IMG/VR virus record: IMGVR_UViG_3300047163_000066
Span: 1 to 55,748 of that record
Direction: 5' to 3' (one strand)
Source: a virus
DNA length: 55,748 nucleotides
A model generated the notes under the pieces. It did no database searches, was not told where the DNA came from, and saw only the letters and a list, made by a program, of their open reading frames with translations. How positions within the stretch are numbered: the stretch's first letter is position 1; the number at the start of each line of letters is the position of its first letter. Of this stretch, positions 1 to 7,641 are shown one piece after another. The translations under genes and the position numbers were made by a program.

Positions 1-228
1 CAGCTCGACTCGCAGCTCTACTCGCAGCTCCGCTCGCAGCTCGACTCGCAGCTCGACTCGCAGCTCGACTCGCAGCTCCGCTCGCAGCTCCACTCGCAGC
101 TCTACTCGCAGCTCCGCTCGCAGCTCTCCTCGCAGCTCTCCTCGCAGCTCTACTCGCAGCTCCGCTCGCAGCTCGACTCGCAGCTCTACTCGCAGCTCCG
201 CTCGCAGCTCCGCTCGCAGCTCCGCTCG
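1..228 (+). repeat. 12-nt tandem repeat, left part of the Q-L-x-S array
   Basis: Nineteen perfect-length units of CAGCTC-NNC-TCG. The order of the variable residue is D Y R D D D R H Y R S S Y R D Y R R R. Only the first two bases of the third codon change. The array starts at the contig edge, so its true left boundary lies at the other end of the window. Confidence 0.97.
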
Positions 229-954
229 ATCTGGGGGAAGCAATGGTCATGGGGGCAGGCCGACGGCTTCTGGATTGCCTGGTACCGATTCGCCATCAGC
301 ATCGGCGTTAAGGTGACCGACGAGCAGGAGCGTCGACTGGCACTTCAAGAGCGGATGGCGGCGTCGTTCTTCTCGGCGCTGTCCATCGGGCAGATCTGCA
401 TCCTCGTCGAGCATCCAACCGTTGCGCAGTTCGACGAACGCTATCGCCTGCATCGCACTGACGGTCCTGCGCTCGCGTGGAGTGACGGCTACGCGGTCTA
501 CGCGGTGCATGGCGTGCGCCTGTCGCCCGAGCTCGGCGCCACGATGGCCGACCGCTCGTTCACGCCGCAGCAGATCCGAGACCACAGCAACGCCGAGGTG
601 CGCCGCGTGCTGGTCGACGTCTACAACGCCGGCGACGGCGGCCGCTATCTGCGAGACATCGGTGCGCAGGTTATCCACGAGGACATCGACGCGCTCGGCC
701 ATCCTCGCCGACTTCTTCGTGTCGACATGCCCGGCGACGAACCCATCGTCGCTATCGAGCTGAAGAACTCGACGCTCGAGCCCGATGGCGAACGCAAGAC
801 GTACACGCTCCGCGTACATCCTGAGCTTCGGCCGCTACCCGTGCCCGGCATCCGCGATGGCCTCGGCGCGGCGCAGTCGATGACCTGCCAGAACGCGGTG
901 GCCTCGACCTTTGGCCTCACCGGCGAGCAGTACCGACCGCAGTTCCAGACGTAG
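1..954 (+). CDS. C-terminal part of Q-L-x-S repeat protein (DUF6745-like), continues from right edge
   Basis: Open from the first base, in frame with the repeat. Nineteen Q-L-x-S tetrapeptides are followed by a Trp-rich linker and a globular C-terminus with LHRTDGPALAWSDGY, YAVHGV, and later PGDEPIV and TFGLTGEQYRP. From memory these match a bacterial family catalogued as DUF6745, in which a low-complexity Q/L/V/W repeat precedes an H-x-x-DGPA domain. The N-terminus is at 55187-55748 across the contig join, so the full protein is at least about 500 residues. No catalytic function is established. It ends the early operon started at 53576 and lies 52 nt before the next small gene. Confidence 0.85.
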   Translation, partial: QLDSQLYSQLRSQLDSQLDSQLDSQLRSQLHSQLYSQLRSQLSSQLSSQLYSQLRSQLDSQLYSQLRSQLRSQLRSIWGKQWSWGQADGFWIAWYRFAISIGVKVTDEQERRLALQERMAASFFSALSIGQICILVEHPTVAQFDERYRLHRTDGPALAWSDGYAVYAVHGVRLSPELGATMADRSFTPQQIRDHSNAEVRRVLVDVYNAGDGGRYLRDIGAQVIHEDIDALGHPRRLLRVDMPGDEPIVAIELKNSTLEPDGERKTYTLRVHPELRPLPVPGIRDGLGAAQSMTCQNAVASTFGLTGEQYRPQFQT

Positions 955-1006
955 ACGCGACCGCGCGAAGGGAGGCCTGGCGCCGTTCGAGTCGGCGACG
1001 CGCACG

Positions 1007-1186
1007 ATGGGTGACACCACAACGAGAGACGCTCTCGAGCGCAGCATCTGCGCTCGGCTTCCACTGTGCGATGAGGCGGAACTCCGCGCGATCGCGCGCG
1101 TGCTGGTCTCGGTCGAGAAGCGCCGCAACCATGCCGACCTCATCGAGCGGATGCGCCAACGCCAACCAGAGATCGCGGCGGCCTAG
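1007..1186 (+). CDS. Small hypothetical protein (59 aa)
   Basis: ATG at 1007 opens a 59-residue protein rich in Arg, Glu and Leu. It is predicted to be mostly helical (ALERSICARLPLCDEAELRA). A GGGAGG-like element lies about 30 nt upstream, so the start is not certain; a TTG at 911 would overlap the repeat gene. Its stop overlaps the GTG start of the replication initiator, so it is translationally coupled to the replication genes. No family recognised. Confidence 0.55.
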   Translation: MGDTTTRDALERSICARLPLCDEAELRAIARVLVSVEKRRNHADLIERMRQRQPEIAAA

Positions 1187-2121
1187 TGGCGAACGCGAGA
1201 GACAGGTACAGCCCCGTGCTTCGACGACTGTGGAACGATCGCAAGTTCCTCGCGCTCGGCGACCGCGGCCGCCTCCTGTGGCTGTACCTGCTCACCACGC
1301 CAAGCACGCTGCCCATCCCGGGCGTCATCGTCGAAGGGCCGGCTGGGATGGCCGAGCAGCTCGGCTGGAGCATCAAGACGCTTGATGCGGCGTTCGACGA
1401 GCTCCGCGCTGCGGACATGGCCTTCCACCGTGAAGGCCGGCTCGTGTGGCTCGTGAACGCGCTCCGCATCCAACCGCCCACCAGCCCGACCATTGTGCGG
1501 CAGTGGGCGACGCACTGGGACAACGTCCCCGAGGGCGACATCAAGCCGGTCCTGTTGGCCGCGATGCGAGCCGCCGGACAGCGCTGGAGCCACGCGTTTC
1601 GAAGCGAGTTTGGCCCTGAGGGTCACGGCTACCCTTCTGGGGTAGCCTCGCCGGTACCCTACCGGCATACCCTACCCCCTGGGGGTACCAGCGACCCTAG
1701 TTCCCAGGAACAGGAACAGGAACAGGAACAGGAACAGGAACAGGAACAGGAAAGAGAGAGAGGCGCTGACGCGCCCCAGCTCTCGCTGGTTCCTGAATTA
1801 GCCTCTGCTCCCCGGAAGCCTCCGAGGGCAGCTGGTATCCCGGAGGACTGGAAGCCGTCGCGAAGCGAGGCGAACGTCGCCGCCGAAGCTACGGAGCGCG
1901 CGCGCGGCGTAGACCTCGCGCTCGAGCTCGCGAAGTTGCATGACTGGGCGCGCGCAAAGGGCGCCGTCGGCAAGGACTGGGATGCGCGCTGGCGGAATTG
2001 GATCCGCGAGGCTCGACCGCGATCCGGCACCGCGAGTACGCCGTCGCAGCGCGCGCCTTTCGCGACGCCGCGAACAGCGCGGCAGCTGCAGAACCTCGCT
2101 GACCTACCCGAGGAGCGATAG
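1186..2121 (+). CDS. Replication initiator / replisome organizer protein
   Basis: A 311-aa protein directly upstream of DnaB. The N-terminal ~120 residues look like the winged-helix of phage replisome organizers (WNDRKFLALGDRGRLLWLYL). The C-terminal part has the pattern of helicase-loader or DnaD-like proteins (KDWDARWRNWIREA). The middle, about residues 150-200, is low-complexity and contains eight QE pairs followed by RERG. The start is GTG 1186, overlapping the previous TAG. By analogy with lambda O it would bind the dyad cluster inside its own gene (1627-1752) and recruit DnaB. That role is inferred from position and domain layout. Confidence 0.75.
   Translation: MANARDRYSPVLRRLWNDRKFLALGDRGRLLWLYLLTTPSTLPIPGVIVEGPAGMAEQLGWSIKTLDAAFDELRAADMAFHREGRLVWLVNALRIQPPTSPTIVRQWATHWDNVPEGDIKPVLLAAMRAAGQRWSHAFRSEFGPEGHGYPSGVASPVPYRHTLPPGGTSDPSSQEQEQEQEQEQEQEQERERGADAPQLSLVPELASAPRKPPRAAGIPEDWKPSRSEANVAAEATERARGVDLALELAKLHDWARAKGAVGKDWDARWRNWIREARPRSGTASTPSQRAPFATPRTARQLQNLADLPEER
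1627..1752 (+). other. Candidate replication origin: dyad cluster plus hexanucleotide repeat
   Basis: Three perfect dyads stand close together: GGCTACCC-N5-GGGTAGCC (1627-1647), CCGGTA-CCC-TACCGG (1651-1665) and TACCCCC-T-GGGGGTA (1673-1687). All share the TACCC/GGGTA core. Eight CAGGAA repeats follow immediately. The site is in the linker-coding part of the initiator gene, as the lambda origin is in gene O. No replication data are available; the origin role is inferred. Confidence 0.5.
1705..1752 (+). repeat. CAGGAA x8 in-frame microsatellite
   Basis: Eight perfect CAGGAA units encode eight Gln-Glu pairs in the initiator linker. Being hexanucleotide, gain or loss of a unit keeps the reading frame and changes the linker by two residues. 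Confidence 0.95.
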
Positions 2122-2123
2122 CC

Positions 2124-3593
2124 ATGGTGCAGCCGGTTCGCACGTTGCCGCACAGCCTGAACCTCGAGGCCTCGATCCTCGGCGGGATTCTCCTGCGCCC
2201 GTCGCTGCTCAGCGAGATGCGAGAGCTCGACGACCTCGAGACCGACGCGTTCTACGACAACCGGCACAAGGTCGTCTTTGTCGCGATGCGAGACCTCGTC
2301 GCGAAGGGCGCGCCGATCGACGTCGTCACGCTCGAGAACGAGATCGAACGCCAGGGCAAGCTCGACGCGGTTGGCGGCATCGCGTTCCTCGGCGAGCTCG
2401 CGCTGCGCGTGCCGACGACCGAGAACGTCGCCGCGTACACGGCGATCGTGATGGCGAAGTACGCCGCGCGTCGGCTCGCGCTCGTCGCCAGCGACCTCGT
2501 GCAGCGCGTCCAGGCGTGGGACGAGGACGACGCCGGCGAGATCATCGGCGAGGCGCTGACGGCGATCGCCGCGCTCGACCGCGCGCGCCCGGACGACGTC
2601 GAGACCATCGGCCAGCTGCTCAAGAAGCGTGCGCGCGAGCTCGAGGACGCGGCCGCGGCACGCGAGCGCGGCGAGACGCTGATGCTCGGCGTGCCGACCG
2701 GCATCGCTGAGCTCGACAGCTTCCTCGGCGGCTATCCGCTCGGCGTCGTCACGCTGCTCGTGGGACGGCCGGCGATGGGGAAGTCGAGCGTCACGCAGGC
2801 CGCGGCCGACGCAACCGCGCACGCAGGTCACGGCGTGCACGTGTTCTCGCAGGAGGACAGCTGGCGGATGATCGCCGACAAGTTCATCGCGAGGCACTCG
2901 AAGATCGGCGGCGCCCCCGAGAGCGGCATCGGTGTATCGCGGCTCCGCAAGGGCAACGTGACAGCGGAAGACGCGCGAGGCATCGCCACCGCGCTCGCGC
3001 GCGCGACCGCGCTTCCCCACTGGCTCATCGACGCCCGCGCCGGCCTCACCGCCGACGAGATCATCCGCAGCGTTCGCCGCCACGCGAAGAAGAACAAGAC
3101 GAAGCTCGTCATCGTCGACTACTGGCAGATCATGGGCCGCCGCCGCGGCGTGCCCGAGCACGAAGCGCTCGACGAGAACATCACGAAGCTCTCGCACGCC
3201 GCGAAGACCGACGACATCGCGTATGTGCTCGCGTCGCAGCTCAATCGCGACGTGGAGAAGCGCGACGACAAGCATCCGCAGCTGAGCGACATCCGAGGCA
3301 GCGGCGCCGGCGAGGAGCGCGCGAAGGTGGTGATCGCGCCGTACCGCGGCTCGTACTACAGCCAGCTGCCCGTTCACGGTTCGGACTGCGATTGCAACCC
3401 CGACGTTGCGCCAGCGCACAAGCCCGGCTGTCCATTCGACGTCGACGTCGATGGGCTCGACGAGTCGCGCGCGCGAGCGGCTCGCATCGCGAGGTACGCC
3501 GAGACGATGCAGATGCTGATCTTGAAGGACAACAACGGGCGCGAGGGCAGGGTCTACGCGAACTGGCGGGGAAGGACCACCGAATGCTGGTGA
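2124..3593 (+). CDS. dnaB: Replicative DNA helicase, DnaB family
   Basis: 489 aa. The N-terminal DnaB domain is residues 1-105 (LPHSLNLEASILGG, VPTTENVAAY). The RecA-like ATPase has Walker A GRPAMGKSS at 214-222, Walker B LVIVDY at 328-333 and SQLNR at 371-375. The usual arginine-containing RESGSIEQDAD stretch is replaced by DIRGSGAGEERA. A C-terminal insertion carries three Cys (422, 424, 436) and His 432, possibly metal-binding. It follows the initiator by 2 nt and should unwind the phage fork as a hexamer. Identification is firm; the role of the Cys insertion is unknown. Confidence 0.93.
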   Translation: MVQPVRTLPHSLNLEASILGGILLRPSLLSEMRELDDLETDAFYDNRHKVVFVAMRDLVAKGAPIDVVTLENEIERQGKLDAVGGIAFLGELALRVPTTENVAAYTAIVMAKYAARRLALVASDLVQRVQAWDEDDAGEIIGEALTAIAALDRARPDDVETIGQLLKKRARELEDAAAARERGETLMLGVPTGIAELDSFLGGYPLGVVTLLVGRPAMGKSSVTQAAADATAHAGHGVHVFSQEDSWRMIADKFIARHSKIGGAPESGIGVSRLRKGNVTAEDARGIATALARATALPHWLIDARAGLTADEIIRSVRRHAKKNKTKLVIVDYWQIMGRRRGVPEHEALDENITKLSHAAKTDDIAYVLASQLNRDVEKRDDKHPQLSDIRGSGAGEERAKVVIAPYRGSYYSQLPVHGSDCDCNPDVAPAHKPGCPFDVDVDGLDESRARAARIARYAETMQMLILKDNNGREGRVYANWRGRTTECW

Positions 3594-4168
3594 TCCATCT
3601 CGAAGGCCAGTCGGAACTCAGTGCGGGAACCAAGTCAGACCGCGAAGAACTGGCGCCCCTGCCAGCAGGGAGAGATCAGGCGCGGCTGCAGGGCCGGCCG
3701 GATCGCGACAGCTGGTGCACCCCGAAGTGGTTCGCGGACGCGCTCGGGCCGTGGGATCTCGATCCCTGCTCGAACGCGCGGTCGCACATCCAGGCCGTTC
3801 GCACGTTCGACCTCGCACGCGGCGAGGATGGGATCGCGCTGGCGTACACCGTGGTCGACGCGACCCGGGTGTTCCTCAACACGCCGTACAGCCGCGGCAT
3901 GGTCGCGAAGTTCTTCGCGGCGTACCGACACACGCGGTGGTGCTTCCTGCTGCGCTTCGACCCGAGCACTGAGTGGTTCCAGAACGTCTACAACGCCGCC
4001 TCGCTGATCGCGGTGCCGGTCGGCCGGCGCGTGAACTTCGAGCCGCCACCCGGCGCGAAGTCCGGATCGAACCCCTATCCGCACGCGCTGTTCTACGCGC
4101 GCGCCGAAGACGCCACGCCCGAGATCCTCGCGGCGTGCATTGCCTGGAAGAAAAGGACGCGACCATGA
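3584..4168 (+). CDS. Phage-type DNA N6-adenine methyltransferase (Dam family)
   Basis: 194 aa from ATG 3584, which overlaps the helicase stop by 10 nt and has a GGGGAAGGA Shine-Dalgarno (3567-3575). The core shows WCTPKWFADALGPWDLDPCS and the catalytic-type FLNTPYS (an NPPY-like motif). These are characteristic of the small phage Dam family that methylates adenine using S-adenosylmethionine. It probably protects the phage from restriction or times replication. Its companion C5-methylase is on the other strand at 44136-45488. Confidence 0.85.
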   Translation: MLVIHLEGQSELSAGTKSDREELAPLPAGRDQARLQGRPDRDSWCTPKWFADALGPWDLDPCSNARSHIQAVRTFDLARGEDGIALAYTVVDATRVFLNTPYSRGMVAKFFAAYRHTRWCFLLRFDPSTEWFQNVYNAASLIAVPVGRRVNFEPPPGAKSGSNPYPHALFYARAEDATPEILAACIAWKKRTRP

Positions 4169-4665
4169 GCCAGCAGACCTACCTGCCCGGAACCGAGCCC
4201 CCGCACCACGATCCCGACATCGAGAAGGCGCTCGACGCGTGGTTCGAGGCGCGCCATCAGCAGAAGAACGCCGCCGCAGACACGAAGATGCGGCACAGCG
4301 CGCTGCTGCTCCAACTGCAGCACGCCGGGCGCGAGTCGTATCCGTACGTCGATCCGTCGTCGGGCAAGAAGCGCACAGTCACCGTGTCTCGCGAACCGAA
4401 GGTGAAGACCGCCGCAGCGCCGCGGTGGCAACGCCGCGAGAAGGACGCGGAGATCGGTGAGGAGGTCGAGCCCAAGGAGGATCGCAAGGTCGAGAAGCGG
4501 CGCGTGTCGCGGGCGAGCGTCGAGAAGGAGATCGATCCGTTCGCCGGCGTGCGCGCGCGCATGGAGATCGACGGCGACAAGCCGCTCACGGCGACGATCG
4601 AGCAGATCGACAAGGCGAAGAAGCCGCGCTCGAAGGTCAACGTCAAGGCGAAGAGGCCGCGCTGA
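4165..4665 (+). CDS. Hypothetical charged protein (166 aa)
   Basis: The start ATG at 4165 overlaps the Dam stop (ATGA). The N-terminus starts [13 protein letters not shown], followed by a helical stretch with many Gln ([12 protein letters not shown]). The second half is very rich in Lys, Arg and Glu and ends in a basic tail ([10 protein letters not shown]), consistent with nucleic-acid contact. No family recognised. It lies between DNA-modifying and nuclease genes. Confidence 0.65.
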   Translation: MSQQTYLPGTEPPHHDPDIEKALDAWFEARHQQKNAAADTKMRHSALLLQLQHAGRESYPYVDPSSGKKRTVTVSREPKVKTAAAPRWQRREKDAEIGEEVEPKEDRKVEKRRVSRASVEKEIDPFAGVRARMEIDGDKPLTATIEQIDKAKKPRSKVNVKAKRPR

Positions 4666-5018
4666 TGGGGCTGATGCAGCGCGAGAAGGGCAAGCGGTTC
4701 GAGCGCGAGATCGCGATGGTGATTCGTACACGCTGGCCGCTCGTGCTCGTGCGCCGGGCGTCACAGGCCGAGCGCGCCGATAACCCGGACGTCTTCGTAC
4801 CCGGACGTCTTCGTGGAAGGCCACGAGATCCTCGAGCGCTGCTGGCTCGAGCTGCAGGATGCGCGCCGAATTTCCTGAGCGACATGGGGCGTCGCCCGCC
4901 CGAGTGCACGTCGATCGATCGCATCGACAACGACGGCAACTACGAGCCGGGGAACTGCCTGTGGGCGACGGCGGCTCAGCAGCAGAACAACACCCGCCGT
5001 ACCACAGAGGTCTGGTGA
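4665..5018 (+). pseudogene. Chimeric remnant: truncated PD-(D/E)XK-type nuclease joined to HNH fragment
   Basis: 117 aa from ATG 4665 (TGATG overlap). Residues 1-43 look like the start of a phage endonuclease or resolvase ([26 protein letters not shown]). The frame is then shifted by a 16-bp tandem duplication (4783-4814). Without it the family-like sequence would continue [17 protein letters not shown] and stop at 4876. The C-terminal ~55 residues in the present frame are the second half of an HNH homing-type nuclease ([36 protein letters not shown]). Neither domain is complete, so activity is doubtful. Confidence 0.7.
4783..4814 (+). repeat. 16-bp tandem duplication causing a frameshift
   Basis: ACCCGGACGTCTTCGT occurs twice back to back (4783-4798 and 4799-4814). 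Sixteen is not a multiple of three, so the duplication moves the nuclease N-terminus into the HNH reading frame. Confidence 0.95.
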
Positions 5019-5305
5019 TGGTGACGCCGCCGATCACGCTCGACGCCGCCGAGCTCCGCCTCCACGCGGCCGCGCGCGTCGTAGCAGACGTCCAGCACGA
5101 AGGAGAGCGCGAGCCGACGCGCGCCGAGGACCAGGAACTGCTCGACGCCATCGCGCTCTACGGCGCCATCGCTCGCGCCGAGCGAGCAGCGGTACAGCGC
5201 GAGGGACTCGCGAACGCAGCAGACAACGATGGCCGAGCGACGCACACCGCGGCGACGGCAGAGACCACGACGCGCGCGGGACGCGCAGGAGGACGGAACG
5301 GATGA
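5018..5305 (+). CDS. Hypothetical protein (95 aa)
   Basis: ATG 5018 overlaps the preceding stop. The first 70 residues are a likely helix (TLDAAELRLHAAARVVADV, DQELLDAIALYGAIARAERA). The tail is Ala/Thr/Arg-rich. Its stop overlaps the RuvC-like start (ATGA at 5302). No family recognised. Confidence 0.6.
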   Translation: MVTPPITLDAAELRLHAAARVVADVQHEGEREPTRAEDQELLDAIALYGAIARAERAAVQREGLANAADNDGRATHTAATAETTTRAGRAGGRNG

Positions 5306-5823
5306 CGAAGAAGGGCTCGAAGACGAAGGCAAAGAGGACCATGCTCGTGCTCGCCATCGATCCCGGCAACATCGAGAGCGCCATCGTGCGCTACGACACC
5401 GCGAGCCGGCGCCCGCGCAGCTTCGCGACCTTGCCCAACGACGAGGTGCTCGGCGAGGTGAAGCGCGCGCGCGCCAGCGGTGTCGAGCACGTCGCCGTCG
5501 AGATGATCGCGTCGTACGGCATGGCCGTCGGACGCGAGGTGTTCGACACGTGCGTGTGGATTGGCCGCTTCATCGAAGCGTGGGATGGCCCCCACACGCG
5601 CGTGTACCGCGCCGAGGTGAAGCTCCACCTGTGCGGCGTGACACGCGCGAAGGACACCAACGTGCGCCAGGCGCTGCTAGATCGCTTCGGTCCCGGCAAG
5701 GACGTCGCGGTGGGCACGAAGGCGAAGCCCGGTCCGCTGTATGGGATCTCGGGCGACGCCTGGGCGGCGCTCGCGGTGGCGGTCACGTGGGGCGACAAGC
5801 CGTACGGACGGCTGAGCACGTGA
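5302..5823 (+). CDS. RuvC-like Holliday junction nuclease (RNase H fold)
   Basis: 173 aa, a typical phage RuvC-like length. The first strand carries the catalytic aspartate (LVLAIDPGNIESAI, residues 15-28). A second acidic residue lies in HVAVEMIAS. A C-terminal aspartate is in GISGDAWAALAVA. Together these give the D-E-D pattern of RuvC-type resolvases. It probably resolves branched DNA before packaging. It is the more credible resolvase here, because the preceding nuclease gene is broken. Confidence 0.75.
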   Translation: MTKKGSKTKAKRTMLVLAIDPGNIESAIVRYDTASRRPRSFATLPNDEVLGEVKRARASGVEHVAVEMIASYGMAVGREVFDTCVWIGRFIEAWDGPHTRVYRAEVKLHLCGVTRAKDTNVRQALLDRFGPGKDVAVGTKAKPGPLYGISGDAWAALAVAVTWGDKPYGRLST

Positions 5824-5996
5824 GGCGAAGCCAGCTGCGGCACGAGCGCGATCAGGCGCTGAAGCTCGCGGCCGAGCTGCTCGCCGCCCTCACGGCGCGC
5901 GATAGGGAGTACTCGTCTCCGCAGGATCAGAGGCTCGTCGCTCGCGCGCAGGCGTTCATCTCGCGCGCAGGCGCTCGCCGCAACGAGGACGGATAG
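5820..5996 (+). CDS. Small helical hypothetical protein (58 aa)
   Basis: The GTG start at 5820 overlaps the RuvC-like stop (GTGA). The product has one long Leu/Ala/Arg helix (ALKLAAELLAALTARDREY) and ends RAGARRNEDG. Compact placement and coupling are the main support. No family recognised. Confidence 0.55.
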   Translation: MRRSQLRHERDQALKLAAELLAALTARDREYSSPQDQRLVARAQAFISRAGARRNEDG

Positions 5997-5999
5997 CCG

Positions 6000-6242
6000 A
6001 TGCGCGTGCGCCGCGTGCGCGTGGTCGAACGCGAGCTGACGCCGCTGGCGATCACGCCGAAGGTCGCCCGGCGGCTCGAGGCCATCTCGCCATCGCCGCT
6101 CGCGCAGCGCATGGTGCTCGAGCGGGCTATCCATCGGTGGATCGACGCCGAGTCAGCTCGCATCCAGGCCGCGTGGGACGAGCACGTGCGGAAGCAGGCG
6201 CAGCGGTTCGGGTGGCGCTGGCAGGTTGATCGATATCGCTGA
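6000..6242 (+). CDS. Small basic hypothetical protein (80 aa)
   Basis: ATG 6000, 3 nt after the previous stop. The basic N-terminus (MRVRRVRVVERELTP) is followed by a helical segment with several Trp (HRWIDAESARIQAAWDEHV). No family recognised. A 106-nt spacer follows. It shows no clear signal apart from a possible 11-codon ATG ORF at 6317-6352. Confidence 0.5.
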   Translation: MRVRRVRVVERELTPLAITPKVARRLEAISPSPLAQRMVLERAIHRWIDAESARIQAAWDEHVRKQAQRFGWRWQVDRYR

Positions 6243-6348
6243 TTCCGCGTAGTTGTCGCGCGTCGCCCGAAGCGACGGCTAGACGCATCTCGCCGCGGCG
6301 TGTCACGCGTATCTCGATGACCGCCGGTATCCCTGGGGTGGGGGCTGC

Positions 6349-6591
6349 GTGAGGCTCTCCGTGAAGCGGCTCGGCATACGCCAAGTCGCGCTCGATGCGC
6401 TCGGCCCCCGGCCACCGTGGTATCGGCTGTCCGCTCGCCGCGCATGGAACCGTCGACGCGCCGCCATCATGGCGATGGACGTCTCCAAGTACGCGGAGAT
6501 GATCGCCATCCACTACTCGCCGGAGCACGTCGAGCTCGCCGCCCAGGCCGAACGCCCCCTATTCCGTCAGCTCACGAAGAGCAGACCGTGA
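6349..6591 (+). CDS. Small protein with capsid-N-terminus-like motif (80 aa)
   Basis: A GTG start at 6349 is possible; ATG codons at 6469 and 6475 are alternatives. The C-terminal 34 residues (6478-6579) follow D-x3-Y-x2-M-I-x2-HY-x4-V and end in LTK. This is the same pattern as the first 38 residues of the major capsid protein (16104) and of the protein at 7638. The upstream half is basic and unremarkable. The function is unknown. The shared motif suggests it binds a capsid partner or was copied from the capsid gene. Confidence 0.6.
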   Translation: MRLSVKRLGIRQVALDALGPRPPWYRLSARRAWNRRRAAIMAMDVSKYAEMIAIHYSPEHVELAAQAERPLFRQLTKSRP

Positions 6592-7010
6592 CCGCAGCCG
6601 CGTCGCTGAACATCACGCCGCGGCTCGCGGCTGAGACCGAGCGCCACATGGCGCTGCTCGAGAAGCTCGGCCAGAAGCTCCACGCCACCATGGACGTCGA
6701 GGTCTGTACCGACAACAACGGCTCGAAGACGAGCGATACGCCGAACCGCGACTGGTGCCGTAGCTACGGCCGCTACCAGACCGGCATGGCGTCGCTGCTT
6801 GTAGAGGAACGCGAGCGCTCGAAGCTGCGCCTGCTCGCCGAGCGCAACGGCGGCCAGCGCGCGCTGACGGACGAGGAATACGACGCAGAGATGCGCGTTC
6901 TCGCCATCGAAGCGCTGCGCGCGATGCCGCCCGGCGAGCTCGAGGCGGAGGTCGAGCGGCGCGGGCTGGTCGTGCAGGTGCCGGACGAGCGCGAGGACGA
7001 CGACGCGTGA
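6588..7010 (+). CDS. Hypothetical protein (140 aa)
   Basis: GTG 6588 overlaps the preceding TGA. The product is acidic and helical (LAAETERHMALLEKLGQKL, AIEALRAMPPGELEAEVERR) and ends in EREDDDA. A central DTPNRDWCRSYGRYQTG stretch is distinctive. No family recognised. Confidence 0.6.
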   Translation: MTAAASLNITPRLAAETERHMALLEKLGQKLHATMDVEVCTDNNGSKTSDTPNRDWCRSYGRYQTGMASLLVEERERSKLRLLAERNGGQRALTDEEYDAEMRVLAIEALRAMPPGELEAEVERRGLVVQVPDEREDDDA

Positions 7011-7093
7011 GCTACGTGTCCTGCATTGGCTGGGCGTGCGCTCGGCGCGAGCGGCAGTCCGCTCGCGCGGGGCGATGGCCGGTGCGCACGTGA
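7007..7093 (+). CDS. Possible mini-protein (28 aa)
   Basis: The GTG at 7007 overlaps the previous stop and its own stop (7091-7093) overlaps the GTG of the next gene. This is the coupling pattern used all through this operon. The peptide is Arg/Ser-rich with two Cys. Only this arrangement supports it. Confidence 0.3.
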   Translation: MSYVSCIGWACARRERQSARAGRWPVRT

Positions 7094-7641
7094 GCCGCGA
7101 GCGATGCATCACGTGTGGCGCCTCGGTGCGCGACTTCGACTACCCGGAGCACGACGACAACGGCGACCAGATCCCCGGACTGCCCGGCCACCTCGCACTC
7201 GGCGGCAACGAGCCCTGCGGCGATCCGCGCGGCGGCGACATGCCGCACTACCCGGGGCCGGGTGCATTCGACTGCGCTCGCTGCGGCTGGCCGATGCCGG
7301 TGTGGCGAGTTGGCGTCGGCACGATGGAGTGCCTCGCGTGCACGCAGTGCTCGGGGTGTGACGCGCCAATGGCCGGCGGCGGTCGCTGTGACGCATGCAA
7401 GGTCGTCGACGCCGAGCGAGTCCTGGCCGCGCAGGCTGAGGCGCGCGAGAGGGAGGCCGAGCGCGTAGCGCGCCGCGTGGCGATGCGGCCCGCGCTCGAC
7501 GCGTGGATCGCGGAGCGGCGTGCGCATGGCGCCGCGTGGCTCGCCGAGCGTGAACTGGTCCTCGCCGTCGCACGCGACGCAGCTGAAGAAGGCCGCGTCG
7601 TCGAGATGCGCGCCATCCTCGGAGAGACCGGGGACGCGTGA
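7090..7641 (+). CDS. Zinc-ribbon protein (183 aa)
   Basis: GTG 7090 keeps the operon's GTGA coupling; ATG 7075 is an alternative. There are four CxxC-type pairs: CITC near the N-terminus, CARC, CTQCSGC and CDAC. These indicate at least two structural zinc sites. A charged helix follows (AEAREREAERVARRVAMR). It is likely a nucleic-acid or protein-binding adaptor. No specific family recognised. Confidence 0.65.
   Translation: MSRERCITCGASVRDFDYPEHDDNGDQIPGLPGHLALGGNEPCGDPRGGDMPHYPGPGAFDCARCGWPMPVWRVGVGTMECLACTQCSGCDAPMAGGGRCDACKVVDAERVLAAQAEAREREAERVARRVAMRPALDAWIAERRAHGAAWLAERELVLAVARDAAEEGRVVEMRAILGETGDA

Noticed and set aside
1-228. CRISPR array
   Set aside because: Units are only 12 nt with no spacers, and the array is fully coding in phase.
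1659-3419. Long antisense frame of 586 codons over initiator and helicase
   Set aside because: GC-rich codon bias opens the complementary frame; composition is Arg/Val/Ala/Leu-rich without motifs, while the plus strand has clear DnaB motifs.
6243-6348. Promoter or RNA in the 106-nt spacer
   Set aside because: No -10/-35 pair or strong hairpin seen; only a possible 11-codon ORF.
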